Positions 11,446 through 21,694 of a stretch of 64,000 bases of DNA are shown here, piece after piece. The DNA comes from Arion vulgaris. Lineage: Eukaryota > Mollusca > Gastropoda > Stylommatophora > Arionidae. The notes beneath the pieces are model-generated. The model ran no database searches. It was given only the letters and a program-made list of their open reading frames with translations, and was not told where the DNA came from. The DNA is taken from contig CM036759.1 in the NCBI GenBank assembly GCA_020796225.1, forward strand, positions 1,882,782 to 1,946,781, written 5' to 3'. Each line of letters begins with the position of its first letter. Position 1 is the first letter of the stretch. The position numbers were made by a program, and so were the translations under genes.

Positions 11446-11900
11446 CAGATCTCTTGAATTTCTCTCCATTATTTTTGCATTTCGTCGCCAACTCCCTTCT
11501 CCAGGTACCCCTGTACTCCCTTCTCCAGGTACCCTGTACTCCTTCTCCAGGTACCCCTGTACTCCCTTCTCCAGGTACCCCTGTACTCTCTTCTCCAGGT
11601 ACCCTGTACTCCTTCTCCAGGTACCCCTGTATCTTCCCTTACCTCTATTGCCCTGGGGGTTCCATCGCAGAGCCTGTCTTGCGATGCTGTTAGGGGGTTT
11701 CCTCAATTTGTATTCTATCAATCGCCACCTTGTGCCCCTTATCTCTTGTACTACCTACCGTTGTCCCCTTTCTATTCCACAGTTCAATATTTGTGGTCCT
11801 GTCATACCATCGCAGATGGAGTATCCTGCGCAGGCACCTATTGTTGAATGCCTGCAACTTGTCTCCGCTCAGAAGGACAGCCTTGACATTTGAGTTAAAT
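11446..11900 (-). mobile_element. LINE ORF2 C-terminus with internal minisatellite
   Basis: Minus-strand translation gives LQAFNNRCLRRILHLRW (about 11800-11860), then LRKPPNSIARQALRWNPQGN (about 11640-11710), the usual end of an invertebrate LINE ORF2. The following GRYRGTWRR codons are interrupted by a 22/24-bp tandem array. The ORF resumes as IMERNSRDLEKM and runs straight into the 24-bp satellite. The RT core is missing and stops occur between blocks. Sure as a LINE end; the clade is undetermined. Confidence 0.85.
11490..11635. repeat. 22/24-bp minisatellite inside LINE codons
   Basis: Six or seven copies start with CCAGGTAC. Units of 24 bp (CCAGGTACCCCTGTACTCCC TTCT) and 22 bp (one C lost in two runs) alternate. 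On the minus strand the unit is the codon stretch for G-T-W-R-R-E of the LINE tail. Confidence 0.9.
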
Positions 11901-12429
11901 ATTATTTAGACAATAATAGTTATATTAAACATTTCTCAACATTCGATTCCAAGTTTCAGTATATGTACCAGCGCTACATCTCTCTTCTTGCTATGTACCA
12001 GCTCTACTTAACAACAATTACATCTAATTTCTTGGCCTTTTGGTTAAGATTAAAATGTAGTGAACAATGCTTGATCGAGGCACAAAGGTGGAAACATTCA
12101 TAAAAGCCAGCAGGCACATTTTTTTTAACAAACAAAACAAGCTCCGAGCAGCTCTCTCGAAAGAATAAGATACTCGGAGCTCACGCATTCACACGTACTT
12201 AGTCCACTCGTTGTGGCTCTGTCGGGTAGGGTCCAATTTATTTTTTTTATTATTAATTTAATTTCCACCCAAAAAAATGGTATACTTACAAACAACAATC
12301 ACTACTTTGAAATAACAAGATGATATTTTTGTACAAGTTTCAGAAATGTCCAAAACTACGTTGTCAAAAATTGAAATTACATTCGTAAACATTCAAACTA
12401 CAGATACATATTTCAACACATAACTAACA
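11901..12429. other. Non-array spacer with U2-like scrap
   Basis: AT-rich sequence without an ORF or array. It holds the U2 snRNA-like piece at 12022-12061 and a 9-bp inverted repeat (AGCTCCGAG at 12140-12148, CTCGGAGCT at 12173-12181). A T-run lies at 12240-12248. Nothing else is recognised. Confidence 0.6.
12022..12061 (+). pseudogene. U2 snRNA 5'-end-like fragment
   Basis: TTCTTGGCCTTTTGGTTAAG followed by ATTAAAATGTAGT matches the universal 5' region of U2 snRNA at about 28 of 33 positions. All but one of the differences are C-to-T or G-to-A changes, as expected from decay of methylated cytosines. The branch-point-pairing GTAGTA is GTAGTG here. The match stops after the branch-point region, with no Sm site or 3' stem-loops, so it is a truncated pseudogene or the head of an snRNA-derived SINE. 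Confidence 0.5.
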
Positions 12430-13500
12430 AACAGAATATAGAAAACTATACACGACAGAGATGAAGTGTCTACGCAGAATGCTGGGAGTATCAAGGAGAG
12501 ACTAGCCACGACAGAGATGAAGTGTCTAAACAGAATGTTGGGAGTATCTAGAAGAGACTGGCTTAGAAATGAAGACATCAGGAAAAAAGTGGATACAATA
12601 TCAGTACTAAACTTCATCAAGAAACAACAAATTAAATGATTAGTACACATAAGCAGATTACTAACAGACAGTGTGACTCAAAGAGCAATGCTACTCTGCT
12701 ACTACAGTGGATACAAAGAGCAATGCTACTCTGCTACAGTGTGACTCAAAGAGCAATGCTACACTCTGCTACAGTGTGACTCAAAGAGCAATGCTACACT
12801 CTGCTACAGTGTGACTCAAAGAGCAATGCTACACTCTGCTACAGTGTGATACAAAGAGCAATGCTACTCTGCTACAGTGGATACAAAGAGCAATGCTACA
12901 CTCTGCTACAGTGTGACTCAAAGAGCAATGCTACACTCTGCTACAGTGTGACTCAAAGAGCAATGCTACACTCTGCTACAGTGTGATACAAAGAGCAATG
13001 CTACACTCTGCTACAGTGTGATACAAAGAGCAATGCTACACTCTGCTACAGTGTGATACAAAGAGCAATGCTACTCTGCTACAGTGGATACAAAGAGCAA
13101 TGCTACACTCTGCTACAGTGGATACAAAGAGCAATGCTACACTCTGCTACAGTGGATACAAAGAGCAATGCTACACTCTGCTACAGTGGATACAAAGAGC
13201 AATGCTACTCTGCTACAGTGGATACAAAGAGCAATGCTACACTCTGCTACAGTGGATACAAAGAGCAATGCTACACTCTGCTACAGTGGATACAAAGAGC
13301 AATGTCGTCCACGTAAAAGGTGGATCTCAGAGATATCAGATGCAGTAAACAGCACCATGAACGAATCGAATATAAAAGTCTGTTTGATAAATCTCTTTTT
13401 ATCCTGACGATATGAGACAAAACATGCATGGGCGACGATATGGTAAGGCAAGATGGGACAAAGGCTCACTCCTAGGAAAGCTTTTTCTAACAAGTTTTAT
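12430..13500 (+). mobile_element. LINE ORF2 C-terminus split by a minisatellite
   Basis: The plus strand reads TTEMKCLRRMLGVSRRD. A 56-bp stretch is then duplicated and the frame continues RNEDIRKKVDT, LNFIKKQQIK, HISRL and DSVTQRAM. After about 630 bp of tandem repeats it resumes as YKEQCRPRKRWISEIS and DAVNSTMNES (13290-13380). The same family at 54150-54345 carries these blocks with no array between them. Stops and frame changes show it is dead. 13500-13690 is unassigned spacer. Confidence 0.83.
12670..13305. repeat. 31-36-bp minisatellite inside LINE codons
   Basis: Repeats of CAAAGAGCAATGCTAC(AC)TCTGCTACAGTG. Two junction types alternate: GTGACT before CAAAGAG, from the LINE's upstream codons, and GGATA or GTGATA before CAAAGAG, from its downstream codons. 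The 12-base string CAAAGAGCAATG is present at both edges of the array, consistent with seeding by slippage between short direct repeats. Confidence 0.93.
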
Positions 13501-13689
13501 GCGAATATGGTTTTCTCCGTTTAATTAAGTGTAGTAACCAGGCTCCTATGAATGACGAGGAACACTGGTGGATAAAGAAAGCAAAACCTCCACGCAAAAA
13601 TCTGCCAGAAACGCGATATTAGACTACCATGACTACGTCTGAATTGAAACTGTTTAGGAAAGAAAAGAGAGAAAAACATGAAATAATAT

Positions 13690-14330
13690 ATCATGTTACT
13701 TCAAGCTTCAAGTAGTAGCATGCCCCCTTCGAACATCACAGTCCCTGATGCCTCCCTTGTGGACATCACAGCCCACCAGGCATGCCTCCCTTGTGGGACA
13801 TCACAGCCCACCATGCATGCCTCCTTGTGGAACATCAGCCACCATGCATGCCTCCCTTGTGGGACATCACAGCCACCATGCATGCCTCCTGAGGACATCA
13901 CAGTCCATCAGGCATGCCTCCCTTGTGGGACATCACAGTCCGCCATGTATGCCTCCCTTGTGGGACATCACAGCCCACCTGCATGCCTCCTTGTGGAACA
14001 TCACAGCCCACCATGCATGCCTCCTTGTGGACATCACAGCCCACCAGCATGCCTCCCTTGTGGGACATCACAGTCCATCAGGCATGCCTCCTTGGGACAT
14101 CACAGTCCGCCATGTATGCCTCCCTTGTGGGACATCACAGCCACCTGCATGCCTCCTTAGTGGGACATCACAGTCCGCCATGTATGCCTCCCTTGTGGGA
14201 CATCACAGCCCACCATGCATGCCTCCCTTGTGGGACATCACAGCCCACCATGCATGCCTCCTTGTGGACATCACAGCCACCATGCATGCCTCCTTGTGGG
14301 ACATCACAGCCCACCAGATAAAGCTCTGTT
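13690..14330. repeat. About 34-bp array at the end of a LINE ORF
   Basis: Roughly 18 imperfect copies of CATGCATGCCTCCCTTGTGG GACATCACAGCCCAC. On the minus strand each unit reads W-A-V-M-S-H-K-G-G-M-H-G, which is the terminal codons of the LINE at 14331-14640 repeated. Single-base indels are frequent. Confidence 0.92.
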
Positions 14331-14640
14331 TCTGAAGTTCTCCCACTCCACAGCGGCATGTTCAATGTTTCTTTGATGTCCTGCTGCCACCTTCATCTTG
14401 GTCATCCCTTTCCTCGTACTGAAGAAACCATGCCTTCCATTACCCTTCTCTCCAAACCACTGTGACGTTTAATGTGGCTGAAATATTTCATCTTGCGGGA
14501 TATGATGTTAGTTGTGAGCCAATGCTCCTTGATATTCAGATCTTGTAGGATGTCTTTGTTTCTTCTCTTCTCTGTTCAGGATGTTCTAAGAACTTTTCTA
14601 GAGCACCTTATTTAAAAAGCTTCAATTTTGTTCTTTAAGG
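14331..14640 (-). mobile_element. LINE ORF2 C-terminus
   Basis: The minus strand encodes ILQDLNIKEHWLTTNIISRK, MKYFSHIKRHSGLERRVMEG, then a broken RGRPR segment and WQQDIKETLNMPLWSGRT. The order F-x-H-I-K-R-H, R-V-M-E-G, W-Q-Q-D-I-x-E-T-L-N-M is that of an invertebrate LINE tail, shared with 53255-53430 (WQQDMNETLNM). Stops and frameshifts are present. Its last codons lead straight into the array at 13690-14330. Confidence 0.82.
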
Positions 14641-14649
14641 GGAGACACC

Positions 14650-15325
14650 CAGAACAAGGGTTGTAGTATTTTTAATTCACAGAAAAATAAACTAACAAAG
14701 ATATTGTCATACAATATGGCACCTGTTCAAAGACATCGTTTTCGATGATAAACAACGTTTAGTGTATGCACTATAATTAGTTAATTTAAAAATAATTAAT
14801 TTTCTTGAAAATATATTGTTAAAAACCCCGCCATTCATCGTGCAGTGATTTCATAAATATAAGAAGTACAAAGAATGCCAAACTGGCATATGATGTACAT
14901 ATCACCCATAGTTATAGCATGAACCTCCACATTTTGTCTAAACTATATATAAGCAGAGATATTGCTTTTCTAATTTGAAATTTATTCTTTATTAGGAAGA
15001 GTTACATTGCAAAAGCCATATCTACAAAACCAATTGAGTTAGACATTTTTTGGAGGTTCACGCTATAATTATGTGTGATATGTACATCATATGCTAGTTT
15101 GACATTTTTTGCACTTCTTATATTTGTGAAATCCACTGCACGATGTAGTGAGGGTTTTTCAATATATTTTCAAGAAAATAATTATTTTTAAAATAACTAA
15201 TACAGTGCATACACTAAACGTTGTTTATCATGAAAACAATATCTTTGCAATATATGGCCAACTCGTATGAGAATATGTTTGGTGTTTTCGTAATTTAAAA
15301 GACAACCTAGTTCTGTGTGTGTTTC
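14650..15325. mobile_element. Foldback element with long inverted repeats
   Basis: Two arms of about 300 bp in opposite orientation surround a spacer of roughly 70 bp. GATAAACAACGTTTAGTGTA in the left arm (about 14747) is the reverse complement of 15200-15230. ATATGATGTACATATCAC (about 14888) pairs with GTGATATGTACATCATAT (about 15087), and GAACCTCCA pairs with TGGAGGTTC near the centre. Arm identity is roughly 85-90%, falling towards the outer ends (GACACCCAGAAC against GTTCTGTGTGTGTTTC). No ORF lies inside. It is a foldback or long-TIR MITE with no clear target-site duplication. Confidence 0.75.
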
Positions 15326-15359
15326 AGACTCAATGTTTGTGTGTTATGATCACGATTCA

Positions 15360-17620
15360 CTCCACATGCTGTTTCATATGTTGTTTCATATGTTGTTTCA
15401 TATGTTGTTTCATATGTTGTTTCATATGTTGTTTCATATGTTGTTTCATATGTTGTTTCATATGTTGTTCCATATGTTGTTTCATATGCTGTTTCATATG
15501 TTGTTTCATATGTTGTTTCATATGTTGTTTCATATGTTGTTTCATATGTTGTTTCATATGTTGTTTCATATGTTGTTTCATATGTTGTTTCATATGTTGT
15601 TTCATATGTTGTTTCATATGTTGTTTCATATGTCTGTTCTCAATGTTGTTCATATGTTGTTTCATATGTTGTTTCATATGTTGTTTCATATGTTGTTTCA
15701 TATGTTGTTTCATATGTTGTTTCATATGTTGTTTCATATGTTGTTTCATATGTTGTTTCATATGCTGTTTCATATGTTGTTTCATATGCTGTTTCATATG
15801 CTGTTTCATATGTTGTTTCATATGTTGTTTCATATGTTGTTTCATATGTTGTTTCATATGTTGTTTCATATGTTGTTTCATATGTTGTTTCATATGTTGT
15901 TTCATATGTTGTTTCATATGTTGTTTCATATGCTGTTTCATATGTTGTTTCATATGTTGTTTCATATGTTGTTTCATATGTTGTTTCATATGTTGTTTCA
16001 TATGTTGTTTCATATGTTGTTTCATATGTTGTTTCATATGTGGTTTTATATGTTGTTTCATATGTGGTTTCATATGTTGTTTCATATGTTGTTTCATATG
16101 TGGTTTCATATGTTGTTTCATATGTTGTTTCATATGTTGTTTCATATGTTGTTTCATATGTTGTTTCATATGTTGTTTCATATGTTGTTCATATGTTGTT
16201 TCATATGTTGTTTCATATGTTGTTTCATATGTTGTTTCAGTATGTTGTTTATATATGTTGTTTCATATGTTGTTTCATATGTTGTTTCATATGTTGTTTC
16301 ATATGTTGTTTCATATGTTGTTTCATATGTTGTTTCAAATGTTGTTTCATATGTTGTTTCATATGTTGTTTCATATGTTGTTTCATATGTTGTTTCATAT
16401 GTTGTTTCATATGTTGTTTCATATGTTGTTTCATATGTTGTTTCATATGTTGTTTCATATGTTGTTTCATATGTTGTTTCATATGTTGTTTCATATGTTG
16501 TTTCATAATGTTGTTTCATATGTTGTTTCATATGTTGTTCATATGTTGTTTCATATGTTGTTTCATATGTTGTTTCATATGTTGTTTCATATGTTGTTTC
16601 ATATGTTGTTTCATATGTTGTTTCATATGTTGTTTCATATGTTGTTTCATATGTTGTTTCATATGTTTTTTCATATGTTGTTTCATATGTTGTTTCATAT
16701 GTTGTTTCATTTTGTTGTTTCATATGTTGTTTCATATGTTGTTTCATATGTTGTTTCATATGTTGTTTCATATGTTGTTTCATATGTTGTTTCATATGTT
16801 TTCATATGTTATTCTATGTTGTTTCATATGTTGTTTCATATGTTGTTTCATATGTTGTTCATATGTTGTTTTATATGTTGTTTTCATATGTTGTTTCATA
16901 TGTTGTTTCATATGTTGTTTCATATGTTGTTTCATATGTTGTTCCATGTTTTGTATGTTGTTTCATATGTTGTTTCATATGTTGTTTCATATGTTGTTTC
17001 ATATGTTGTTTCATATGTTGTTTCATATGTTGTTCTATATGTTGTTCCATATGTTGTTTCATATGCTGTTTCATATGCTGTTTCATATGTTGTTTCATAT
17101 GTTGTTTCATATGTTGTTTCATATGTTGTTTCATATGTTGTTCCATAATGTTGTTCTGTATGTTGTTCATATGTTGTTTGCTATGTTGTTTCATATGTTG
17201 TTTCATATGTTGTTTCAGTATGTTGTTCATATGTTTGTATTCCATATGTTGTTCGTATGTTGTTCCATATTGTTTCTGTATGTTTCATATGTTGTTTCAT
17301 ATGTTGTTTCATATGTTGTTTCTATGTTGTTCCATATGTTGTTCTTATGTTATTCATATGTTGCTTTGTATGTTGTCTCATATGTTGTTCCAGTATGTTG
17401 TTCAGTATGTTGTTCGTATGTTGTTCCGTATGTTGTTTCATATGTTGTTCTGTATGTTGTTCCATATGTTGTTCCATATGTTGTTCATATGTTGTTCCAT
17501 ATGTTGTTTCATATGTTGTTCCATATGTTGCTCCATATGTTGTTCCGTACGTTGTTCCGTATGTTGTTCCGTATGTTGTTCCGTATGTTGTTTCATATGT
17601 TGCTATCAATGTGTTCAATA
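15360..17620. repeat. 12-bp satellite CATATGTTGTTT, about 185 copies
   Basis: A very homogeneous 12-bp unit, each with the palindrome CATATG. Homogeneity is high from 15360 to about 16800 and falls toward the right end, where GTATG, TTCCATATG and single-base losses appear. Its left edge is about 35 bp from the foldback element. Frames through it (MLFH, CCFI or KQHM repeats) are period artefacts, not a protein. Confidence 0.98.
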
Positions 17621-17759
17621 TTCAACTTTGAATAGTAGTAATGAATGGACAATTCATCACAGAATATTTCACATCAGTTAGTCATGCATAGCTTTCTTTA
17701 TAGACTCGAACTCAGTGGACTCTTCTGAGAGTTGCCATATGCTTGCTTCTGCATACTAT

Positions 17760-18470
17760 GGATCGAAATGTATGTAACTTCATATGTTGTCAAGTCTGTT
17801 TAAATGCTGGAATATATTTTTGTTTCAATGTTGTTCATAGATATGTCCAGTTTGATTTCAGTGTCCGATCTTCCGTATGATATGTCCAGTTTGATTCTCC
17901 AGTTGTTCCATTGCTTTCTATGTTCAGTGTTCATATGTGGTTTGTCTCAGAGCGATTGCTTCATCTAATGTTCCGTGTCAGTTGTTCAGTTTGGTCTCAG
18001 GACTGACTTGACTTATCTAATGTTCCTGTCAATGTGTCGGTTTGTTCTGAGACCAATTCATATGCTTATCTAATGGTTCTGTATAGTCGTGTGGTTTGTC
18101 TCAGAGGCCGACTTGCTTATCTAATGTTCGTGTCAGTGTCGGTTTGGTCTCAGAGATAGCTTGCTTATCTAATGTTCCGTGTCAGTGTCGGTTTGGTCTC
18201 AGAGCTATCAAGTTGTTCTTATTTGCAATGTTCCGTGTCAAGTGTCGGTTTGGTCTCAGAGACTGACTTGACTTATCTAATGTTCCTGTCAATGTCGGTT
18301 TTGGTTCTTTTCGAGTACCACTTCAAGGTAATGTGGAAGTTAGAGTAAGTGAGAGAGTGCAGAGTGCACGATGAGTATATCGGTTTGTCTCAGAGACCAA
18401 CTTGGCTTATCTAATGTTCCGTGTCAAATGTCAGTTTGGTCTCAGAGACCGACTTGACTTATCAGATAAC
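17760..18470. repeat. Degenerate array of about 50-bp units
   Basis: Around nine poorly preserved copies of TCGGTTTGGTCTCAGAGACC, GACTTGACTTATCTAATGTT and CCGTGTCA. Spacing is irregular from indels. The left part (17760-17930) has only fragments. The right end runs into the LINE at 18560-18925. Confidence 0.8.
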
Positions 18471-18559
18471 AATCTCCATCTTGAACTAAATCTTCTGTTG
18501 TTGTGTTTAAACAACTGCCGTCTCCGTCCAAATATAATTCACTGCTGTTGTATTGTATT

Positions 18560-18925
18560 CTAACATCAGATTGAAGATGTAAAACAGACTTAGGTCGAAG
18601 AATGCAGAAGAATGCTGAAAATTCCATGGACGCGAAGATAACGAATGAGGAGGTTTAAATCAGGCCTGCACAAAGAAACCTTATCAAAGAATAAGAATCC
18701 GACAATCAAGGTTCTTCGGGCATATAATGCGAAGAGGTTTAGAACATTTGGTAACTACGGTAAATTCAGGAAGGAGAAATCGTCAAGACAGAGGAGAAGA
18801 TATTGGATGGTCTGACATCATGTGTTCTACAAGATCGACGTCAGAGCTGATTGATTACCTGCCGAAGTGGAAGAGTTGTAGAGAATGATCGCCTTGCCGG
18901 CAGGTATGGCAATTGATTGATTGAT
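18560..18925 (+). mobile_element. LINE 3' end with (ATTG)n tail
   Basis: Translations in shifting frames give CRRMLKIPWTRR, TNEEV, FFGHIMRRGLEHLVTTGK and, near the end, ENDRLAGRYGN before a stop at the start of the tail. The order R-M-L-K-I-P-W-T, F-F-G-H-I-M-R, L-E-H-L-V-T-T-G-K is a LINE ORF2 terminus. It closes with ATTGATTGATTGATTG (18912-18926), a simple 3' tail of the kind several LINE clades carry. The element is 5'-truncated and frame-broken. Confidence 0.8.
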
Positions 18926-19315
18926 TGTATGAGCTACTGGCTGCCAATGGTAAACAGGATTCCATGATGTATTGTCTCAACTTTTGCAACTACAAGTTTT
19001 GAAGGTCAGGAGAAGAAGACCAAGTTAGTTTATATTTGAGAATGATTCACGTTGAGTATTTTATTGAGTTCTCTTGTCACGGGGAATCCAATCAGCTATT
19101 TTCAGCATCTAGCACCAATACAACAATCAGACGAAGATTTAACGTCAATCAGTTTCATCGAAGGCTGTCACGTGACATGGTAATAAAGTGTGGATACCCA
19201 GGACCAAAATCAATTGGTGAATGTCAAGGTCAGCTGACCTTATCGAAGAATAACTTGGATTAAGTTCCCTGTGTAATCCGTGTGCACCTACTTGAGAGAT
19301 CAATTAATACAACTT
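18926..19315. other. Unassigned spacer
   Basis: Unique-looking sequence with no array. An open frame of 75 codons at 19036-19263 shows no motif or signal that I recognise, so I do not call it a gene. Confidence 0.4.
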
Positions 19316-19317
19316 TG

Positions 19318-19400
19318 TCATAGCTGCAGTATTGACATGTCATAGGCTGCAGTATTGACATTCATAGCTGCAGTATTGACATGTCATAGCTGCAGTATTA
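19318..19400. repeat. Four copies of a 22-26-bp unit
   Basis: CATAGCTGCAGTATTGACAT is repeated four times with small indels. Confidence 0.88.
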
Positions 19401-19549
19401 CATTTCTACTGAAATTCTGTTCCAGTGAGATATGCATTCATCAGCAACAATATGTCATTGTCTGCTATGTTTGATCAGTACACACGTCTGTCTGTCTGTC
19501 TTGGGGTTAAAGTTCATAGATGTTAATCTCTATGTCTTGTTTTTCATCT

Positions 19550-19705
19550 GTCTGTCCCATTCTTCAGCTCTCCATCCAACTCTTCATCTTTCCGTCCCAT
19601 TCTTCAGCTCTCCATCCAACTCTTCATCTTTCCGTCCCATTCTTCAGCTCTCCATTTAACTCTTCATCTTTCCGTCCCATTCTTCAGCTCTCCATCCAAC
19701 TTTTC
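19550..19705. repeat. 40-bp array, four copies
   Basis: Pyrimidine-rich unit CCCATTCTTCAGCTCTCCAT followed by CCAACTCTTCATCTTTCCGT. One unit has CCATTTAAC. Confidence 0.92.
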
Positions 19706-19727
19706 ATTTCTCTAGTTCGCACTTTAT

Positions 19728-20030
19728 CTATAGTTTTCCCATTATGCATCTATGTTCTATATGACATCTATAGCTTTCCCATTATGCATCTATGTTCTAT
19801 GTGACATCTATAGCTTGCCCATTATGCATCTATGCATGTATCTTTTCTAGTGACATCTATGTTCTATGTGACATCTATGTTCTATGTGACATCTATGTTC
19901 TATGTGACATCTATGTTATATGTGACATCTATGTTCTATGTGACATCTATGTTCTATGTGACATCTATGTTCTGTACATCTATGTTGACATCTATGTTCT
20001 ATGTGACATGTTTTCTTCTTGTCTTCCACT
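19728..20030. repeat. 18-bp array TGACATCTATGTTCTATG with a longer leader unit
   Basis: The left part has three copies of a longer unit (CATCTATAGCTTTCCCATTA TGCATCTATGTTCTATG). The right part is a clean 18-bp array that looks like a sub-fragment of the longer unit amplified on its own. Confidence 0.9.
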
Positions 20031-20079
20031 TTACTTTTAGTTACATGTTATACTATTATATAACTTGTAAACATATGTG

Positions 20080-20835
20080 TACATACATATATTCTATGTG
20101 ACATCTATGTTTATGTGACATTGCCTATGTTGTGTACATATATCTAGTGTATTACATGCTGTATACTATGCTATGTATGTGACATATTGCTAGTTATGTG
20201 TACATATTGCTAGTGTATGTGACATATATTGCCTATGTATGTACATATTGTTTATGTGACATATTTGCCTTGTTGTGTTACATATATTGCTAGTGTATGA
20301 ATATTGCCTAGTGTATGTGTACATATATTGCTGTATGACATAATTGTTAGTATTGTGTACATAATTTATTGTTGCATATATTCTAGTGTTGTGTACATAT
20401 ATGTGTAGTGTGTGTGTACATATATTGCTAGTGTGTGTGTACATATATTGCTGGTGGTCATATATTGCTAGTTGTGTACATATATTGCTAGGTTGGTACA
20501 TATATTGCTAGTGTATGTGTACATATATTGTAGTGTATGTGTACATATATTGATAGTGTGTGTGTGTACATATATTGCTAGTGTGTGTGTACATATATTG
20601 CTAGTGTATGTGTACATATATTGCTAGTGTATGCTGTACATATGTTGTATGTATGGTACTTATATGTAGTGATGTACATATATTAGTGTTTGTGATATGC
20701 TAGTGTGTACATATATTGCTAGTGTATGTGACATATATTGCTAGTGTATGTGTACATATATTGCTAGTTTATGTGCACATATATTGCTAGTGTATGTGTA
20801 CATAATGGTGGTGTGTGTGTGTGTGTATATATATA
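20080..20835. repeat. Degenerate 22-26-bp array ending in (GT)n
   Basis: Copies of ACATATATTGCTAGTGTATG plus TGT with very many single-base losses, particularly at 20100-20400. They end in GTGTGTGTGTGTGT at about 20809-20825. The density of deletions contrasts with the clean neighbouring arrays. Confidence 0.88.
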
Positions 20836-20877
20836 TCGGAGATTAGTAGTAATACTAGAAGAACAATATTCCACAAG

Positions 20878-21318
20878 CACACAGAGATGCGTGTTCACAG
20901 AGATGCGTGTTCACAGAGATGTGTGTTCACAGAGATGCGTGTTCACAGAGATGCGTGTTCACAGAGATGCGTGTTCACAGAGATGTGTGTTCACAGAGAT
21001 GAGTGTTCACAGAGATGCGTGTTCACAGAGATGTGTGTTCACAGAGATGCGTGTTCACAGAGATGCGTGTTCACAGAGATGCGTGTTCACAGAGATGCGT
21101 GTTCACAGAGATGCGTGTTCACAGAGATGTGTGTTCACAGAGATGTGTTCAGGATGTCGTTCACAGAGATGCGTGTTCACATAGATGCGTGTTCACAGAA
21201 ATGCGTGTTCACAGAGATGCGTGTTCCCAGAGATGCGTGATCACAGAGATGCGTGTTCACAGAGATGCGTGTTCACAGAGATCAGAGATGCGTGTTCACA
21301 GAGATGCGTGTTCACAGA
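20878..21318. repeat. 16-bp array GCGTGTTCACAGAGAT, about 27 copies
   Basis: Mostly exact 16-bp units with GTGTGTT and GAGTGTT variants. The last unit passes directly into GTGTTCACAGACGGCTCA, the V-F-T-D-G-S codons that open the RNase H domain of the following LINE, so the unit and the LINE share 11 consecutive bases (GTGTTCACAGA). Confidence 0.95.
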
Positions 21319-21690
21319 CGGCTCAACCACAGACGATATCTGGAAGAGGCAGCAAAGGCTTCATAACAGAGCCAAAGAACACAGAAACACATTCTCTGGC
21401 AGCAGGAGAAACATGCACCAACTTTAGAAGAGAGGCAACAGCCCTTCTTGCAGCCATACAGACTCTCACCGGTCAGCAAGTGTTAGCAAAAGTATTGCAC
21501 TCTTTCGCGATTCACAATCCGTGCTCCAAGCCATCTCATGTCAAAACAAGACAACCTGATCCAGGATATAAGGCAGACAATCAGCTTGTTGTCCAAGAAA
21601 TCAGAGTTAATTCTACTGTGGATACTAGCACACTATGGCATCCCAGGTAATGAAAATGCTAACAAACTGGGAAGAGCTATAGGGAGCCTT
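21306..21690 (+). mobile_element. LINE RNase H domain fragment
   Basis: The four RNase H landmarks appear in order. FTDGS (about 21309) carries the first Asp. FRREATALLAAIQTLTG (about 21423-21475) carries the Glu. A frame-shifted DSQSVLQA (about 21509-21533) carries the next Asp. LLSKKSELILLWI, HYGIPGNENANKLG (about 21600-21675) is the C-terminal H-x-x-x-x-G-N-E-x-A-N block. Frameshifts separate the second and third parts. The piece is bounded by a 16-bp array on the left and a 42-bp array on the right. RNase H assignment is firm; the element is dead. Confidence 0.82.
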
Positions 21691-21694
21691 ACAC

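Noticed and set aside
15315..17681. Long Cys/Phe-rich and Met/Leu/Phe/His-rich ORFs
   Set aside because: The 12-bp satellite gives a four-residue peptide repeat in every frame; no unique part, and frames switch at each indel.
18442..18627. 61-codon reverse-strand ORF (MEFSAFFCILRPKS)
   Set aside because: It is the antisense of the LINE tail codons CRRMLKIPWTRR on the plus strand.
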